Part shown: in pieces, positions 1 to 7,208 of the stretch
Layout of the letters: every line of letters starts with the position of its first letter
How positions within the stretch are numbered: position 1 is the first letter of the stretch
Made by a program: the position numbers and the translations under genes
Notes under the pieces: generated by a model
The model's database searches: none
Told to the model about the DNA's origin: nothing
What the model saw: only the letters and a program-made list of their open reading frames with translations
Source of the DNA: Haloferacaceae archaeon
GTDB lineage: Archaea; Halobacteriota; Halobacteria; Halobacteriales; Haloferacaceae
Length of the DNA: 10,919 nucleotides
NCBI GenBank assembly: GCA_003554115.1
Contig: PWFE01000147.1
Coordinates: forward strand, 1 to 10,919
Direction of reading: 5' to 3'

Positions 1-1484
1 ATCGAGCGCCATTCAGCGACGTTGGTGTTTTCAGATTCGTCGACCGCCGCCGCAAGCCCGATTTCGGCGAGATCCTGCGGATAAGCCCGGTGGGTGTTGT
101 TTTCGAGCACCATCAGCAGCGAGGGCAGCACCCAACTGCGCAGTTGGGTGTAATCTTCGCTGTAGGGGCCGGTGATCTCGACGGGTTCGCCCGCACCGAC
201 GACATCGGTTCCGGGTTCAACGTTGAGTCGATCGTAGTTGGCCTCGTGCGAGATCATATGGAAGTTCAGCAGATCCTCGAAGCCGAGGCCGACGAGACTC
301 GCACGCGCGGCGTCTTCGAGTCGAGTGCGTTCATGTCGACCACCGACGGTTCCCACGTCAGGATACCGCGGTTCGAGTTCGTTAAATCCGTAGGCACGGC
401 CCAAATCATCGACCAGATCCATTGGGTGGAGCACATCGACCCGGTAGGGTGGGATTTCCACCTCGTAGGCAGTTCCTACGGCGTCCGACTCGTCGACGGT
501 TGCCGAAAGCCCTGAGCGCTCAAAGAGATCCAGGACGGCCCCGGAATCGAGGTCGATTCCAAGAACCGTCTCAATGCGGTCGTGGGCGAGCGTTTTGGTG
601 CGAACCGAGAAATCAGGCCGGAGCAGCTGTGGACCGTACTCCTCGTCGGCTGCCTCGGCGTCCGGGTATTCGATATCAACCTCCTCAATCGTCGCGCCGC
701 GCGCAGAGAGCGCATAACAGATGATGTTGCAGATATGGTCGATGGTCCACTGATCAGTGCCAGTGAGTTCGACCAACAGATCACGGGATTCGGGTTCGAC
801 CTCCGTGCGTCGACCGTTGATGATCGGCGGGAACGAAAACAGCCCAAGCTCGTCGTAGATGGCCGGATATCGCTCGAAGCCGTCGAGTAGGTCGGCGTAT
901 TTTTTGCCGGTGTCGTGATTTTCGAGCACCTCGGCCGGAGTCATTTCGGCGTCGGATTCCAGCGGGACGAACGTCTCGCCTTCCGGTTCGACGCCTGTGT
1001 AGGTAATCGACGGTCGACCCTCGTCGTCGTACGATTGGCCTTTGATCATCGTCAGGTCGTGAATCCCGATGGCGGCTTTGGCGCGCTTTCGGCCAATCGT
1101 CGCATGCAGTTTCTCTTGGAGTTGGATAATCGACTCAAGGGCGTCTTCCGAGAGATTCACGTCTCGGATGATTGCACCCGAAACGTAGGGCCGACCCGCG
1201 GGGACGCTCTCGTCGACTTCGATTGTCCAGTCGGCGTCGTTGGTCTCTGGGACGTAGAGTCCGCGATCATCGCCGTACTGATACCGCAGCGAGCGGGCGA
1301 CACCCTCGACCGAAAGGCGGTCGAGACGGTCGGGCGCGAACTCGAGTTGCATCAGCCCATCGTCGGTTTCGCCCTCGTATTCGAGCCCGAGATTGAACAG
1401 GTCGTCTTTGAGTTCCTCGTCGCTTTTTTCGTCGTGACCGGTCAGCTCGCGGAGTTCGTCCGGATCGACATCGACGACTGGCAT
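1..1484 (-). CDS. pheT: Phenylalanine--tRNA ligase beta subunit, C-terminus cut by window edge
   Basis: Beta chain of the cytoplasmic (alpha-beta)2 phenylalanyl-tRNA synthetase; it carries editing and tRNA-binding functions while PheS holds the active site. The frame is open from ATG at 1484 to the left edge (494 codons), with the usual archaeal start MPVVDVDPDELREL. Around residue 146 is the stretch IGIHDLTMIKG, typical of the archaeal/eukaryal beta chain. Around residues 340-370 lies a B5-type segment (PPYRVDVLHPMDLVDDLGRAYG). It is followed by the start of the catalytic-like module (FEDLLNFHMIS, then LLMVLENNTH near residue 460). The family is about 570-600 residues long in haloarchaea (from memory), so roughly 80-100 C-terminal residues lie outside the window. 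The start codon overlaps the pheS stop by one base and has a strong Shine-Dalgarno, so the pair should be co-transcribed and translationally coupled. Family call is firm; no frameshift seen. Confidence 0.96.
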   Translation of the reverse strand, partial: MPVVDVDPDELRELTGHDEKSDEELKDDLFNLGLEYEGETDDGLMQLEFAPDRLDRLSVEGVARSLRYQYGDDRGLYVPETNDADWTIEVDESVPAGRPYVSGAIIRDVNLSEDALESIIQLQEKLHATIGRKRAKAAIGIHDLTMIKGQSYDDEGRPSITYTGVEPEGETFVPLESDAEMTPAEVLENHDTGKKYADLLDGFERYPAIYDELGLFSFPPIINGRRTEVEPESRDLLVELTGTDQWTIDHICNIICYALSARGATIEEVDIEYPDAEAADEEYGPQLLRPDFSVRTKTLAHDRIETVLGIDLDSGAVLDLFERSGLSATVDESDAVGTAYEVEIPPYRVDVLHPMDLVDDLGRAYGFNELEPRYPDVGTVGGRHERTRLEDAARASLVGLGFEDLLNFHMISHEANYDRLNVEPGTDVVGAGEPVEITGPYSEDYTQLRSWVLPSLLMVLENNTHRAYPQDLAEIGLAAAVDESENTNVAEWRS

Positions 1485-2989
1485 TAGTAGACCACCTCCG
1501 TCTCCCGCAGGAGTTCAAGATCACACAGCGTTCCATGCACATCCCGGATATCCTCGAAACCGTACATCAGCATAAGGAGTCGTTCGAGCGCTAGGCCCCA
1601 GGCCATCACGTCGGCTTCAATCCCAAGTGGTTCGAGCACCTCGGGCCGGAACATGCCGGAGTTGCCGATCTCGACGAGTTCGCCCGTCGTGGGATGAGTT
1701 CCAAAGAGTTCGAAGGAGGGTTCGGTGTAGGGGTTGTAGTGGGGTTTGAACTCTAGGTCCGTAATGCCGAACTGGCGGTAGAACTCTTCGAAGGTTCCCA
1801 TTAGATCACGCACCGACAGATCCTCAGCGAGCACCCAGCCTTCGATCTGGAAGAACTCAAGAAGGTGAGTCGGATCGAGCGTGTCGTTGCGGTAGACTTT
1901 CTCGACCGAAAAGTACCGCTGAGGTGGCTCGACGTTTGCGCCCGCAAAGCCAGAGAGATACCGCATCGAAAGCGAGGTGGTGTGGCCACGCAGCGCGACC
2001 GCCTCCGCAAACTCGCGGCTCCACGGCGAGTGATACCCCTCGCCGTCGGTGCCAACGCCCTCACGGTGGGCCGATTCGACACGGTCGACGAGTTGGTCGG
2101 GGAGTTCTTGGATCGGCGGCACATCAAGTGCGAAGCGATCCCAGTGGGTCCGAGCGGGGTGGTCTTGGGGCATAAACAGACAGTCGTTGATCCAGAAATC
2201 AGCGTCAGCATGCGGGCCTTCCATCTCTTGAAAGCCCATTCCAACGAGCACGTCTTTGACGCGGTCGGCAGTCTGCCGCAAAATGTGTTTGCGGCCGCCC
2301 TCGATTTCGGGGGCGTCGGCTGCGACGTTGTACTCGGTGAACTCCACGTCCTGCCACTCGCCGCTGGTCAGCATCTCAGGCGTCAGTCGGTCGACCGTCT
2401 CGGCGACCTCGATTCCCTCGGTGAGTGCGGCCTCGCCCGCCTCTGTCAGCCGAACTGTCCGGACGGTTCGCTCGGATTGGACAACGAGATCACGGCGTTC
2501 GAGTTGATCCAAGAGATCGCCGTCTTCGACGGTCTCGCCGGCCGCGAGCGATTCGAGCGCCGTAGCTTCGGGGTCCGCATCAGGGTCGGCGTCGGGATCG
2601 CCCGAAACCTCTCCGGAGTCAATCGAGCCATAGCCCTTGCGCGCGAAGTTCGAGAGGGCAATGTTGACCTGAGGACCACCAAGTCCCGATGCACCGATGA
2701 GCTGGCCCATCTGGACGGGCTCGGCGTCGGCTCCGGCCTCGATTGCGGCTCGGTAGAGTCGAACCTCCGGAAGGCCGTCGGCGAGGTACTCGTGAGCCTC
2801 ATCTGTGAGTTCAACGCTGATTTCGGTTGTTTCGTCGACGGCCACCAGCCCTGCCTCGCGGAGCTCGAACGCGGCGCGGGTGACCGCGGCAGTCGCGAGA
2901 TCCGTCTCGTCGGCCAGCCGGTCGACGGTCGGTTCGTCGGTCGTGTTCGCGGCTTCGAGAACCGCGAGCTGTGAATCCGGGAGTCGCAT
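1484..2989 (-). CDS. pheS: Phenylalanine--tRNA ligase alpha subunit
   Basis: Catalytic alpha chain (501 aa) of PheRS, which activates phenylalanine with ATP and charges tRNA-Phe. The N-terminal 200 residues look like the winged-helix tRNA-binding modules of archaeal/eukaryal PheS (for example residues 4-50, and a wing-like segment near 165-195). The class II core starts near residue 230 (GGRKHILRQTADRVKDVLVGMGF). Motif 2 is at about 353-385 (EPPQRYFSVEKVYRND, then HLLEFFQIEGW). The Phe-pocket/motif 3 region is at 440-480 (EIGNSGMFRPEVL; GIEADVMAWGLALERLLML). A short acidic repeat, DPDADPDADP, sits at 131-140 as a linker. The ATG at 2989 gives a normal archaeal length. It is the first gene of pheS-pheT; its stop TAA overlaps the pheT ATG. 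A candidate TATA box lies at 3063-3071. Confidence 0.97.
   Translation of the reverse strand: MRLPDSQLAVLEAANTTDEPTVDRLADETDLATAAVTRAAFELREAGLVAVDETTEISVELTDEAHEYLADGLPEVRLYRAAIEAGADAEPVQMGQLIGASGLGGPQVNIALSNFARKGYGSIDSGEVSGDPDADPDADPEATALESLAAGETVEDGDLLDQLERRDLVVQSERTVRTVRLTEAGEAALTEGIEVAETVDRLTPEMLTSGEWQDVEFTEYNVAADAPEIEGGRKHILRQTADRVKDVLVGMGFQEMEGPHADADFWINDCLFMPQDHPARTHWDRFALDVPPIQELPDQLVDRVESAHREGVGTDGEGYHSPWSREFAEAVALRGHTTSLSMRYLSGFAGANVEPPQRYFSVEKVYRNDTLDPTHLLEFFQIEGWVLAEDLSVRDLMGTFEEFYRQFGITDLEFKPHYNPYTEPSFELFGTHPTTGELVEIGNSGMFRPEVLEPLGIEADVMAWGLALERLLMLMYGFEDIRDVHGTLCDLELLRETEVVY
1493..1499 (-). promoter_or_regulatory. Shine-Dalgarno of pheT inside pheS
   Basis: The minus strand reads GGAGGTG here, complementary to the haloarchaeal 16S rRNA 3' end, 8 bases before the pheT ATG at 1484. 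It lies inside the last codons of pheS. This supports the pheT start and internal re-initiation on a shared mRNA. Confidence 0.8.
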
Positions 2990-3062
2990 ACAGTTGTTGA
3001 AAAGGATTCTGTGGGGTCGACAGTTAGCGTTTGCGAAGACGTAAGCCAGCTTCGAGGGACCT

Positions 3063-3071
3063 GTTAATAAA
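3063..3071 (-). promoter_or_regulatory. Candidate TATA box of pheS-pheT
   Basis: The minus strand reads TTTATTAAC. A start about 26 bases downstream would lie near 3041, giving a leader of about 50 bases before the pheS ATG. No better TATA-like element is seen at the leaderless distance from 2989, so this is the best candidate but not certain. Confidence 0.4.
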
Positions 3072-3094
3072 TAGAACCGAAATCATCGGTAGAA

Positions 3095-3102
3095 TTAATT
3101 AT
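3095..3102 (+). promoter_or_regulatory. TATA box of the small winged-helix gene
   Basis: TTAATTAT, centred about 25.5 bases before the GTG at 3124. This is the distance expected for transcription starting on the start codon, so it supports a leaderless mRNA and the GTG start. It lies back-to-back with the candidate pheS promoter. Confidence 0.6.
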
Positions 3103-3123
3103 CCTGATCCAACTAGTATAGGT

Positions 3124-3345
3124 GTGACTGTCGATAGTGATACACAGACTCCTTCGGCAGACAGTCTGCCGGATGAGACGATTTTGAGGCTCCTCGAAGA
3201 GCACAAGGCACTCCCGACGTCGACAGTGGCTGCAGAACTCGAAGCAACTACTGAGACGATTCGCAGTCGACTCCAGATGATGGCAACAGTCGGCCTGATC
3301 GAACGCCGTGAGACAACCAACGGCGACGTCTGGCTGAGCTGGTAG
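3124..3345 (+). CDS. Small winged-helix (MarR/ArsR-like) protein
   Basis: A 73-residue acidic protein that is essentially one winged-helix unit. Helices run from DETILRLLEEHKALP (residues 17-31), then STVAAELEATTETIRSRLQMM (33-53) as the helix-turn-helix. GLIERRE...GDVWLSW (57-73) forms the wing. This fold usually binds DNA, so a transcription regulator is likely, but its target is unknown. The same frame is open upstream to 3031, but the TATA box at 3095-3102 would then lie inside the gene, and the extra N-terminus (RRRKPASRD...) is basic, unlike the rest. GTG at 3124 is therefore preferred. The gene is divergent from pheS, with the promoters about 30 bases apart, and convergent with trpS (31 bases between stops). 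A role in controlling pheST is inference only. Confidence 0.75.
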   Translation: MTVDSDTQTPSADSLPDETILRLLEEHKALPTSTVAAELEATTETIRSRLQMMATVGLIERRETTNGDVWLSW

Positions 3346-3356
3346 GCTGTTCCTAC
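3342..3356. terminator. Hairpin between the winged-helix gene and trpS
   Basis: A perfect inverted repeat GTAGG-CTGTT-CCTAC (5-bp stem, 5-base loop). The TAG stop of the plus-strand gene is inside the left arm, and TTATAA follows the right arm. On the minus strand the same hairpin lies 20 bases past the trpS stop. It is placed to act at the 3' end of both convergent genes. The stem is short, so stability is modest. Confidence 0.45.
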
Positions 3357-3376
3357 TTATAACTGGCAGCGAAGGA

Positions 3377-4972
3377 TTAGTGTGAACCGCCCGGTCCGCG
3401 CCGCGCGGACTCAAGGTCGATATCCAACTCCTCGAGTAGCTGTTTTGCCTCTTGGCGTTTTTCTTGATGGTCTTCCAAGAACGCTTTCATCAGCTCGGCG
3501 GCCTGTTCTTTGCAGCCGCCACAGAGTCGCTCGCCGTCGACGCACTCTTGATACACCTCTTGGGCCAGTCCATCGTCGTCGTTCGCAAGCAGGTAGGCGT
3601 ACAGCTCATACACTGGACAGTCGTCTGCCTCGCCGCCGAGTTCGCGTTGCTTTTCGGCGGTTTCGCGGCCGCCCGTCGTCGCTGATTTGACCTTGTCGTA
3701 GCCATCTTGGGGGTCGTCCAGCAGGCTGATGTGGCTGGCGGGAATCGACGACGACATCTTGCCGCCCGTGAGGCCAGTCATAAACCGGTGGTAGATCGAG
3801 GACGGCTGGATGAAGCCGTAGCCGCCGTTGTCGACCTCGATTTCGCGAGCGAGGGCTTCGGCCTCCTCAAGATCCAACTCGAAGGCGTCGATGTGGCCCT
3901 CGTAGACGCGCTTTTCGCCCTCGATGGCCTCGATCATCGCCTCGAAGGCATCTTCGGGACCGTGGCGGTAGAAGAACCTGACGCGGGGACGAAGCGGTTC
4001 CATCCCGGCCTCGGAGAGTTTGTCGACCGCCGAGGCGCGGGCCGCGGTGTGCTCAGCGTCGACATCGTGATCCACCAACCAGTCGGCAGCGTCTTCACAG
4101 CGAACTACCTCATCGGCGGATTCGGCAGCCAACACATCGTAGGCTGTGCCTAACAGCTCGCGTTCGACAGCGTCGGCCTCGAAGCTCGCGTAGGCTTCGG
4201 TTACCTTGAAAAAGCGCATCCGGACGGCTAGATCCCGGGCGAGCCGGACGTGGGGATCTTGGTCGGGGCCGACCGGAATGACGGTCGGTTTGGGCTCGTC
4301 GACCAACTGCGGATACAGCATGTCGGCCATCTGGGTGACGACGCTCTGCATGTGGCTCACGCTGGTCTCACCATCAAAACCGTAGATCGAAGAGAATTCG
4401 GAGAATCGTGCATTCGAGCCGAGTTCAAAGGCGAGATCCTGCAGGTCGCGGTTCTGTGATTGGCGGTACAGTGTTCCCTCCTCGGGATCGAAGCCGAGCG
4501 CAAGGAGGCTCAGCAGATAGCTTTCGGCGTGTTCGTCGATCTCGTCCCAGCTCATCCCGCGGGCGGAGTGGGCTTCGAGATCCGCGATCAGGGCGTACGC
4601 ATCAGCACCCTGCTGTTGGTGCCAAATGATCTCATCGAAAACGAGTTTGTGACCAATGTGCGGATCGCCGGTCGGCATAAAGCCCGAGAGGACAGCCGCG
4701 GGCTCGTCGTTGTTCAGTGCTTCGGTGACCGGCCCGTAGTCACGGTGGCCGAAGATGACTCCGCGGCGCATCAGATAGTGGGGGTTCGGCACGTCGCCGA
4801 GAATCTCCTCGAACTCCTCGATACCGAACTCTTCGAACAGTTTGCGGTAGTCAGCGATTGTCGACGATCCCCACGGGTCGATGGTAGTCTCGTCGACGCC
4901 GCCGTCAGTACGGGCGTCGACTCGGCGTGCTGGCGTCTCGTCGACCGGCTGGGGTGTGTCGTCGTCAGTCAT
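3377..4972 (-). CDS. trpS: Tryptophan--tRNA ligase (haloarchaeal long form)
   Basis: Class I aminoacyl-tRNA synthetase that activates tryptophan and charges tRNA-Trp in the cytoplasm (531 aa). The HIGH-type motif is TGDPHIGH at residues 101-108 and the KMSKS-type motif is KMSSS at 405-409, after FIQPSSIYHRFMTGLTGG. Substrate-pocket residues include VGPDQDPHVRLARD (234-247). CGGCK (484-488) is the archaeal-type C-terminal motif. Between about residues 253 and 384 lies a long acidic insertion that compact archaeal and eukaryal TrpRS lack. ATG at 4972 is chosen over an upstream ATG at 4999, because it overlaps the endA stop as ATGA and gives the acidic start MTDDDTPQPV. No strong Shine-Dalgarno precedes it, so translation probably depends on coupling to endA. 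The identification is firm. Confidence 0.96.
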   Translation of the reverse strand: MTDDDTPQPVDETPARRVDARTDGGVDETTIDPWGSSTIADYRKLFEEFGIEEFEEILGDVPNPHYLMRRGVIFGHRDYGPVTEALNNDEPAAVLSGFMPTGDPHIGHKLVFDEIIWHQQQGADAYALIADLEAHSARGMSWDEIDEHAESYLLSLLALGFDPEEGTLYRQSQNRDLQDLAFELGSNARFSEFSSIYGFDGETSVSHMQSVVTQMADMLYPQLVDEPKPTVIPVGPDQDPHVRLARDLAVRMRFFKVTEAYASFEADAVERELLGTAYDVLAAESADEVVRCEDAADWLVDHDVDAEHTAARASAVDKLSEAGMEPLRPRVRFFYRHGPEDAFEAMIEAIEGEKRVYEGHIDAFELDLEEAEALAREIEVDNGGYGFIQPSSIYHRFMTGLTGGKMSSSIPASHISLLDDPQDGYDKVKSATTGGRETAEKQRELGGEADDCPVYELYAYLLANDDDGLAQEVYQECVDGERLCGGCKEQAAELMKAFLEDHQEKRQEAKQLLEELDIDLESARRGPGGSH

Positions 4973-6045
4973 GGTGTCAGTCGGCTCACAGAGAGCCACT
5001 CTACGTGTCCGTTGGCTCCGGTCAGCGCAAAAACCATTCGTTTCCGGACCCCGCCGGCGAGCCGCACATCCAGCGACAACTCGCGCGGATCGAACGCGTG
5101 GTCAGGGCTGACGACCCGAACCAGACACTCCGAGTGTGACAACTCGTCGACCGACTCGACCGTACTGTACGTCCGGAAATCCGCCCCGAATTTATATCCC
5201 GTTTTGGGGACGACCTGCTGGTCGCGGAGCGCACGGTAGACCGCCAGACGGCGGTCGAACCGCTCGCCTTCGACTGCGCGGCCACGCTCGCAGATGGCGT
5301 CGGTTGCTGAGCCGTCGACGCCCTGCAGATCGAGATGGCCCTCGGCGGCGAGCCCGGCGGCTTCGACCAACGAGAGTTGGACCGCGCTGTCGAGAATCGC
5401 TTCTCTGGCAGTCAGTGGCTGGCCATAAAAGCCGTGCTCGTAGAACCCCGCGGGGGCCTCCCAGACGACCACGCGATCATCAAGCAGCGAGCCAGTAAGC
5501 GAATCAGGCGGCCGATAGGTGGTGCCGCCGTCGAACTCGGGGCGTTCAGTTTCGAGATACGTGATCTCACTTTCCTCGTCGACAATGGCGAGTGTGACAT
5601 CTTGGAGTTCGTCTGCAGGAATCGAGGCTCGCTCGCCGCGGACGACAACGTGGTGGGCAGCCTCGCCGTCACCGGGTTTGGTCCCTCGTGGGTAGACAGT
5701 CAGATCGGTCCACTCGTTTTCATCCTCACCGGGCCACCCCTCGCGGGCGGGCGAGAGATAGAAGCCCCGATCGCGGAGTTCGGCGTACACCAGAAATCGG
5801 AGCGCGAATCGGTCGACCGCTGAGGCTGAGGAAACGAAAAAGTCCTCGAAATCGAGACGGTTGCCCGAGCTGTCGTGGTCGACGACGGAGTCGAGATCGC
5901 CGCGAAACAGTAGATGGGCGGCTTCAACTCTGGAGACACGGATCGAGTTGCCGCCGTTGGGTGTGCCGTAGCCGCGAGCGTCGTAGAACTGCTGGCGAGC
6001 ATTGCCCCCGATCTCGACGACACCGTCGCGTAGCTGTCCGTTCAT
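4969..6045 (-). CDS. endA: tRNA-splicing endonuclease, two-repeat type
   Basis: Cuts bulge-helix-bulge intron sites in pre-tRNA (and pre-rRNA in archaea), leaving 2',3'-cyclic phosphate ends. The 358-residue length fits the archaeal form with two tandem repeats per chain. The C-terminal repeat (about 205-358) carries the catalytic triad: Tyr293 in KFGADFRTY, His304 in LSHSECLV, and Lys335 in GGVRKRMVFA. The N-terminal repeat (about 35-165) keeps the fold (FLVYAELRDRGFYLSP; AHHVVVRG) but is degenerate, as expected for the non-catalytic half. Its ATG at 6045 is followed by MNGQLRDGVVEIGG. It is the first gene of the endA-trpS pair and divergent from the CDGSH gene. Only a weak TATA-like CTTTGA about 27 bases upstream was seen. 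Haloarchaeal tRNA-Trp and one tRNA-Met carry introns that need this enzyme (established knowledge). Confidence 0.94.
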   Translation of the reverse strand: MNGQLRDGVVEIGGNARQQFYDARGYGTPNGGNSIRVSRVEAAHLLFRGDLDSVVDHDSSGNRLDFEDFFVSSASAVDRFALRFLVYAELRDRGFYLSPAREGWPGEDENEWTDLTVYPRGTKPGDGEAAHHVVVRGERASIPADELQDVTLAIVDEESEITYLETERPEFDGGTTYRPPDSLTGSLLDDRVVVWEAPAGFYEHGFYGQPLTAREAILDSAVQLSLVEAAGLAAEGHLDLQGVDGSATDAICERGRAVEGERFDRRLAVYRALRDQQVVPKTGYKFGADFRTYSTVESVDELSHSECLVRVVSPDHAFDPRELSLDVRLAGGVRKRMVFALTGANGHVEWLSVSRLTP

Positions 6046-6135
6046 ACCTCATCCGGCGGCAGGCGCGGTCAAAGTCGCTACGATACGCCCGGCGCGGGTG
6101 ATTGATAGTTTTGGTAACACGAATGTCACTGCGGG

Positions 6136-6143
6136 TATTATAA
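6136..6143 (+). promoter_or_regulatory. TATA box of the CDGSH gene
   Basis: TATTATAA, centred about 26 bases before the ATG at 6166, which predicts a leaderless mRNA and decides the start in favour of 6166 over the in-frame GTG at 6151. Confidence 0.65.
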
Positions 6144-6165
6144 CTTTAGAGTGGATTGCAAACGC

Positions 6166-6387
6166 ATGGCACGAAAAGTCACCCAAGCTGAAACAGGACC
6201 ATATGCTGTCGACGAAGACGAACTCGAAGCACAGGGCGGAGCCGTCTACATCTGCCAGTGTGGACTCTCGGACAACAAACCGTTCTGTGATGGCTCGCAT
6301 ACAGTAACCGCCGATGAGGAAGACGGCGTCGTCTACGAGTACGAAAATGACGACAGCGACGGTGAGCGAACCGTCGTCAGCGACTGA
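6166..6387 (+). CDS. CDGSH iron-sulfur domain protein
   Basis: A 73-residue acidic protein consisting of one CDGSH domain. The 2Fe-2S cluster ligands of the 3Cys-1His type are visible: Cys30 and Cys32 (ICQCGLSDNKPF), Cys41 and His45 (CDGSH). CDGSH proteins (the mitoNEET family in animals) hold a redox-active, acid-labile cluster. The physiological role of small soluble archaeal members is not established. No signal peptide or membrane segment is present, so it is cytoplasmic. It is monocistronic by appearance, with its own TATA box, divergent from endA. The next gene starts 46 bases after its stop, with a separate TATA box. Confidence 0.9.
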   Translation: MARKVTQAETGPYAVDEDELEAQGGAVYICQCGLSDNKPFCDGSHTVTADEEDGVVYEYENDDSDGERTVVSD

Positions 6388-6405
6388 ACCGAGCCGTCCG
6401 CAGCC

Positions 6406-6412
6406 TTTTATA
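6406..6412 (+). promoter_or_regulatory. TATA box of the DUF2391 gene
   Basis: TTTTATA, centred about 25 bases before the ATG at 6434; again the spacing expected of a leaderless transcript. Confidence 0.65.
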
Positions 6413-6433
6413 CCGTGATCGAGTTGGACGGCT

Positions 6434-7150
6434 ATGCAGACCGACGGATCGGGCAACGAGCAGCTTGAGGAGCCGACTGACCCGGCTCGTGAGTCGTCGA
6501 CAGCGCCAGCCGACATTGAGGCAGTACTCGGCCAGCTAGACGAACTCGAATCGACCGCAACCACAGCCGCCCAGCGACAGCAGATCGATGCGACCAGAAG
6601 CCTCATCGAACGCCTGCCCGGCAAGAGGTTCGTCGATCACCAGATCGACAAGTACACGAGTCGGGACGTCGGCGAAGCGGTCGTCGGCAGTATCGTCTTC
6701 GCGCTGCCGCTGTTGGTCGAAGACGGCGTTTTCGAGATTGCTGACCACTTCGTCGAGTTTCTGGTCGCCGGCGTTCCCGTCTTTTTGCTTGCCAACGTTG
6801 TGTTCGTCTGCGGACTCACCGCCGGCGTCATCTACGGCGTCGACGTCCGGGAGGTGCGGATCACGAACCCGATTTTCGGCGTGATCCCCCGGCGGCTGGT
6901 CGGCGTGCTCGGTGTCTCGTTGCTGATGACAACAGTGTTGATGACGATGTGGGGCCGGCTGTTCGTTGATGACCCCTCAACGATGGCGATGGTCGCACGA
7001 ATCACCGTCATCTGGGCTGCGGCCGCACTCGGCGCTTCGCTCGGTGACATCCTCCCGGGCGAATCGAAAGGGACCGACCTCTCGTTGAGCGCGCTCAGCG
7101 ACCGGTCGGCCGAACAGTCGACCCACTCGATCGGCGACGAGTCTCAGTAA
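6434..7150 (+). CDS. DUF2391 family integral membrane protein
   Basis: A 238-residue membrane protein that matches my recollection of haloarchaeal DUF2391 proteins (YTSRDVGEAVVGSIVF; GVIPRRLVGVLGVSLL; ASLGDILPGESKGTD). Layout: an acidic N-terminus; a likely coiled coil at about 26-62 (DIEAVLGQLDELES through RSLIERLPG); then four probable transmembrane segments at about 80-97, 110-133, 154-172 and 186-205; and a polar C-terminal tail. The well-kept PRRLVG and GDILPGES segments lie beside membrane segments and are probably the functional core. No enzymatic motif is recognised and the function is unknown. The ATG is supported by its TATA box. The HxlR gene begins 58 bases after the stop on the same strand, with its own candidate TATA box. 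Confidence 0.85.
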   Translation: MQTDGSGNEQLEEPTDPARESSTAPADIEAVLGQLDELESTATTAAQRQQIDATRSLIERLPGKRFVDHQIDKYTSRDVGEAVVGSIVFALPLLVEDGVFEIADHFVEFLVAGVPVFLLANVVFVCGLTAGVIYGVDVREVRITNPIFGVIPRRLVGVLGVSLLMTTVLMTMWGRLFVDDPSTMAMVARITVIWAAAALGASLGDILPGESKGTDLSLSALSDRSAEQSTHSIGDESQ

Positions 7151-7181
7151 CATAACACAACCACGTTACAATACGAACCAC

Positions 7182-7185
7182 TATA
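7182..7185 (+). promoter_or_regulatory. Candidate TATA box of the HxlR gene
   Basis: The core TATA in CACTATAGG is centred about 25.5 bases before the ATG at 7209. It is short, but the spacing matches the other leaderless genes here. Upstream, GTAAC (7147-7151) and GTTAC (7165-7169) form a weak inverted repeat with a 13-base spacer. Confidence 0.45.
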
Positions 7186-7208
7186 GGCATCGGCGATAAC
7201 GGACATGT

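Noticed and set aside
915..1487. A 190-codon open frame on the plus strand opposite pheT
   Set aside because: pheT on the other strand translates into clear PheRS beta sequence; the antisense frame is a by-product.
1865..2974. A 369-codon open frame on the plus strand opposite pheS
   Set aside because: It is wholly antisense to a certain pheS gene, shows no recognisable domain, and long antisense frames are common in haloarchaeal codon usage.
3382..3690. GTG-started plus-strand frame just after a TTATA box, at leaderless distance
   Set aside because: The protein would be Arg-rich low-complexity sequence antisense to the end of trpS. The TATA may mark an antisense RNA, but a coding gene is not supported.
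4973..4999. Upstream ATG for trpS adding nine residues
   Set aside because: The ATGA overlap at 4969-4972 gives a standard coupled start and an acidic N-terminus.
4460..5239. A 259-codon open frame on the plus strand across trpS and endA
   Set aside because: Antisense to two certain genes and crosses their ATGA junction; no domain seen.
6049..6624. A 191-codon minus-strand frame over the CDGSH gene
   Set aside because: Antisense to the CDGSH gene with its intact cluster motif; no support of its own.
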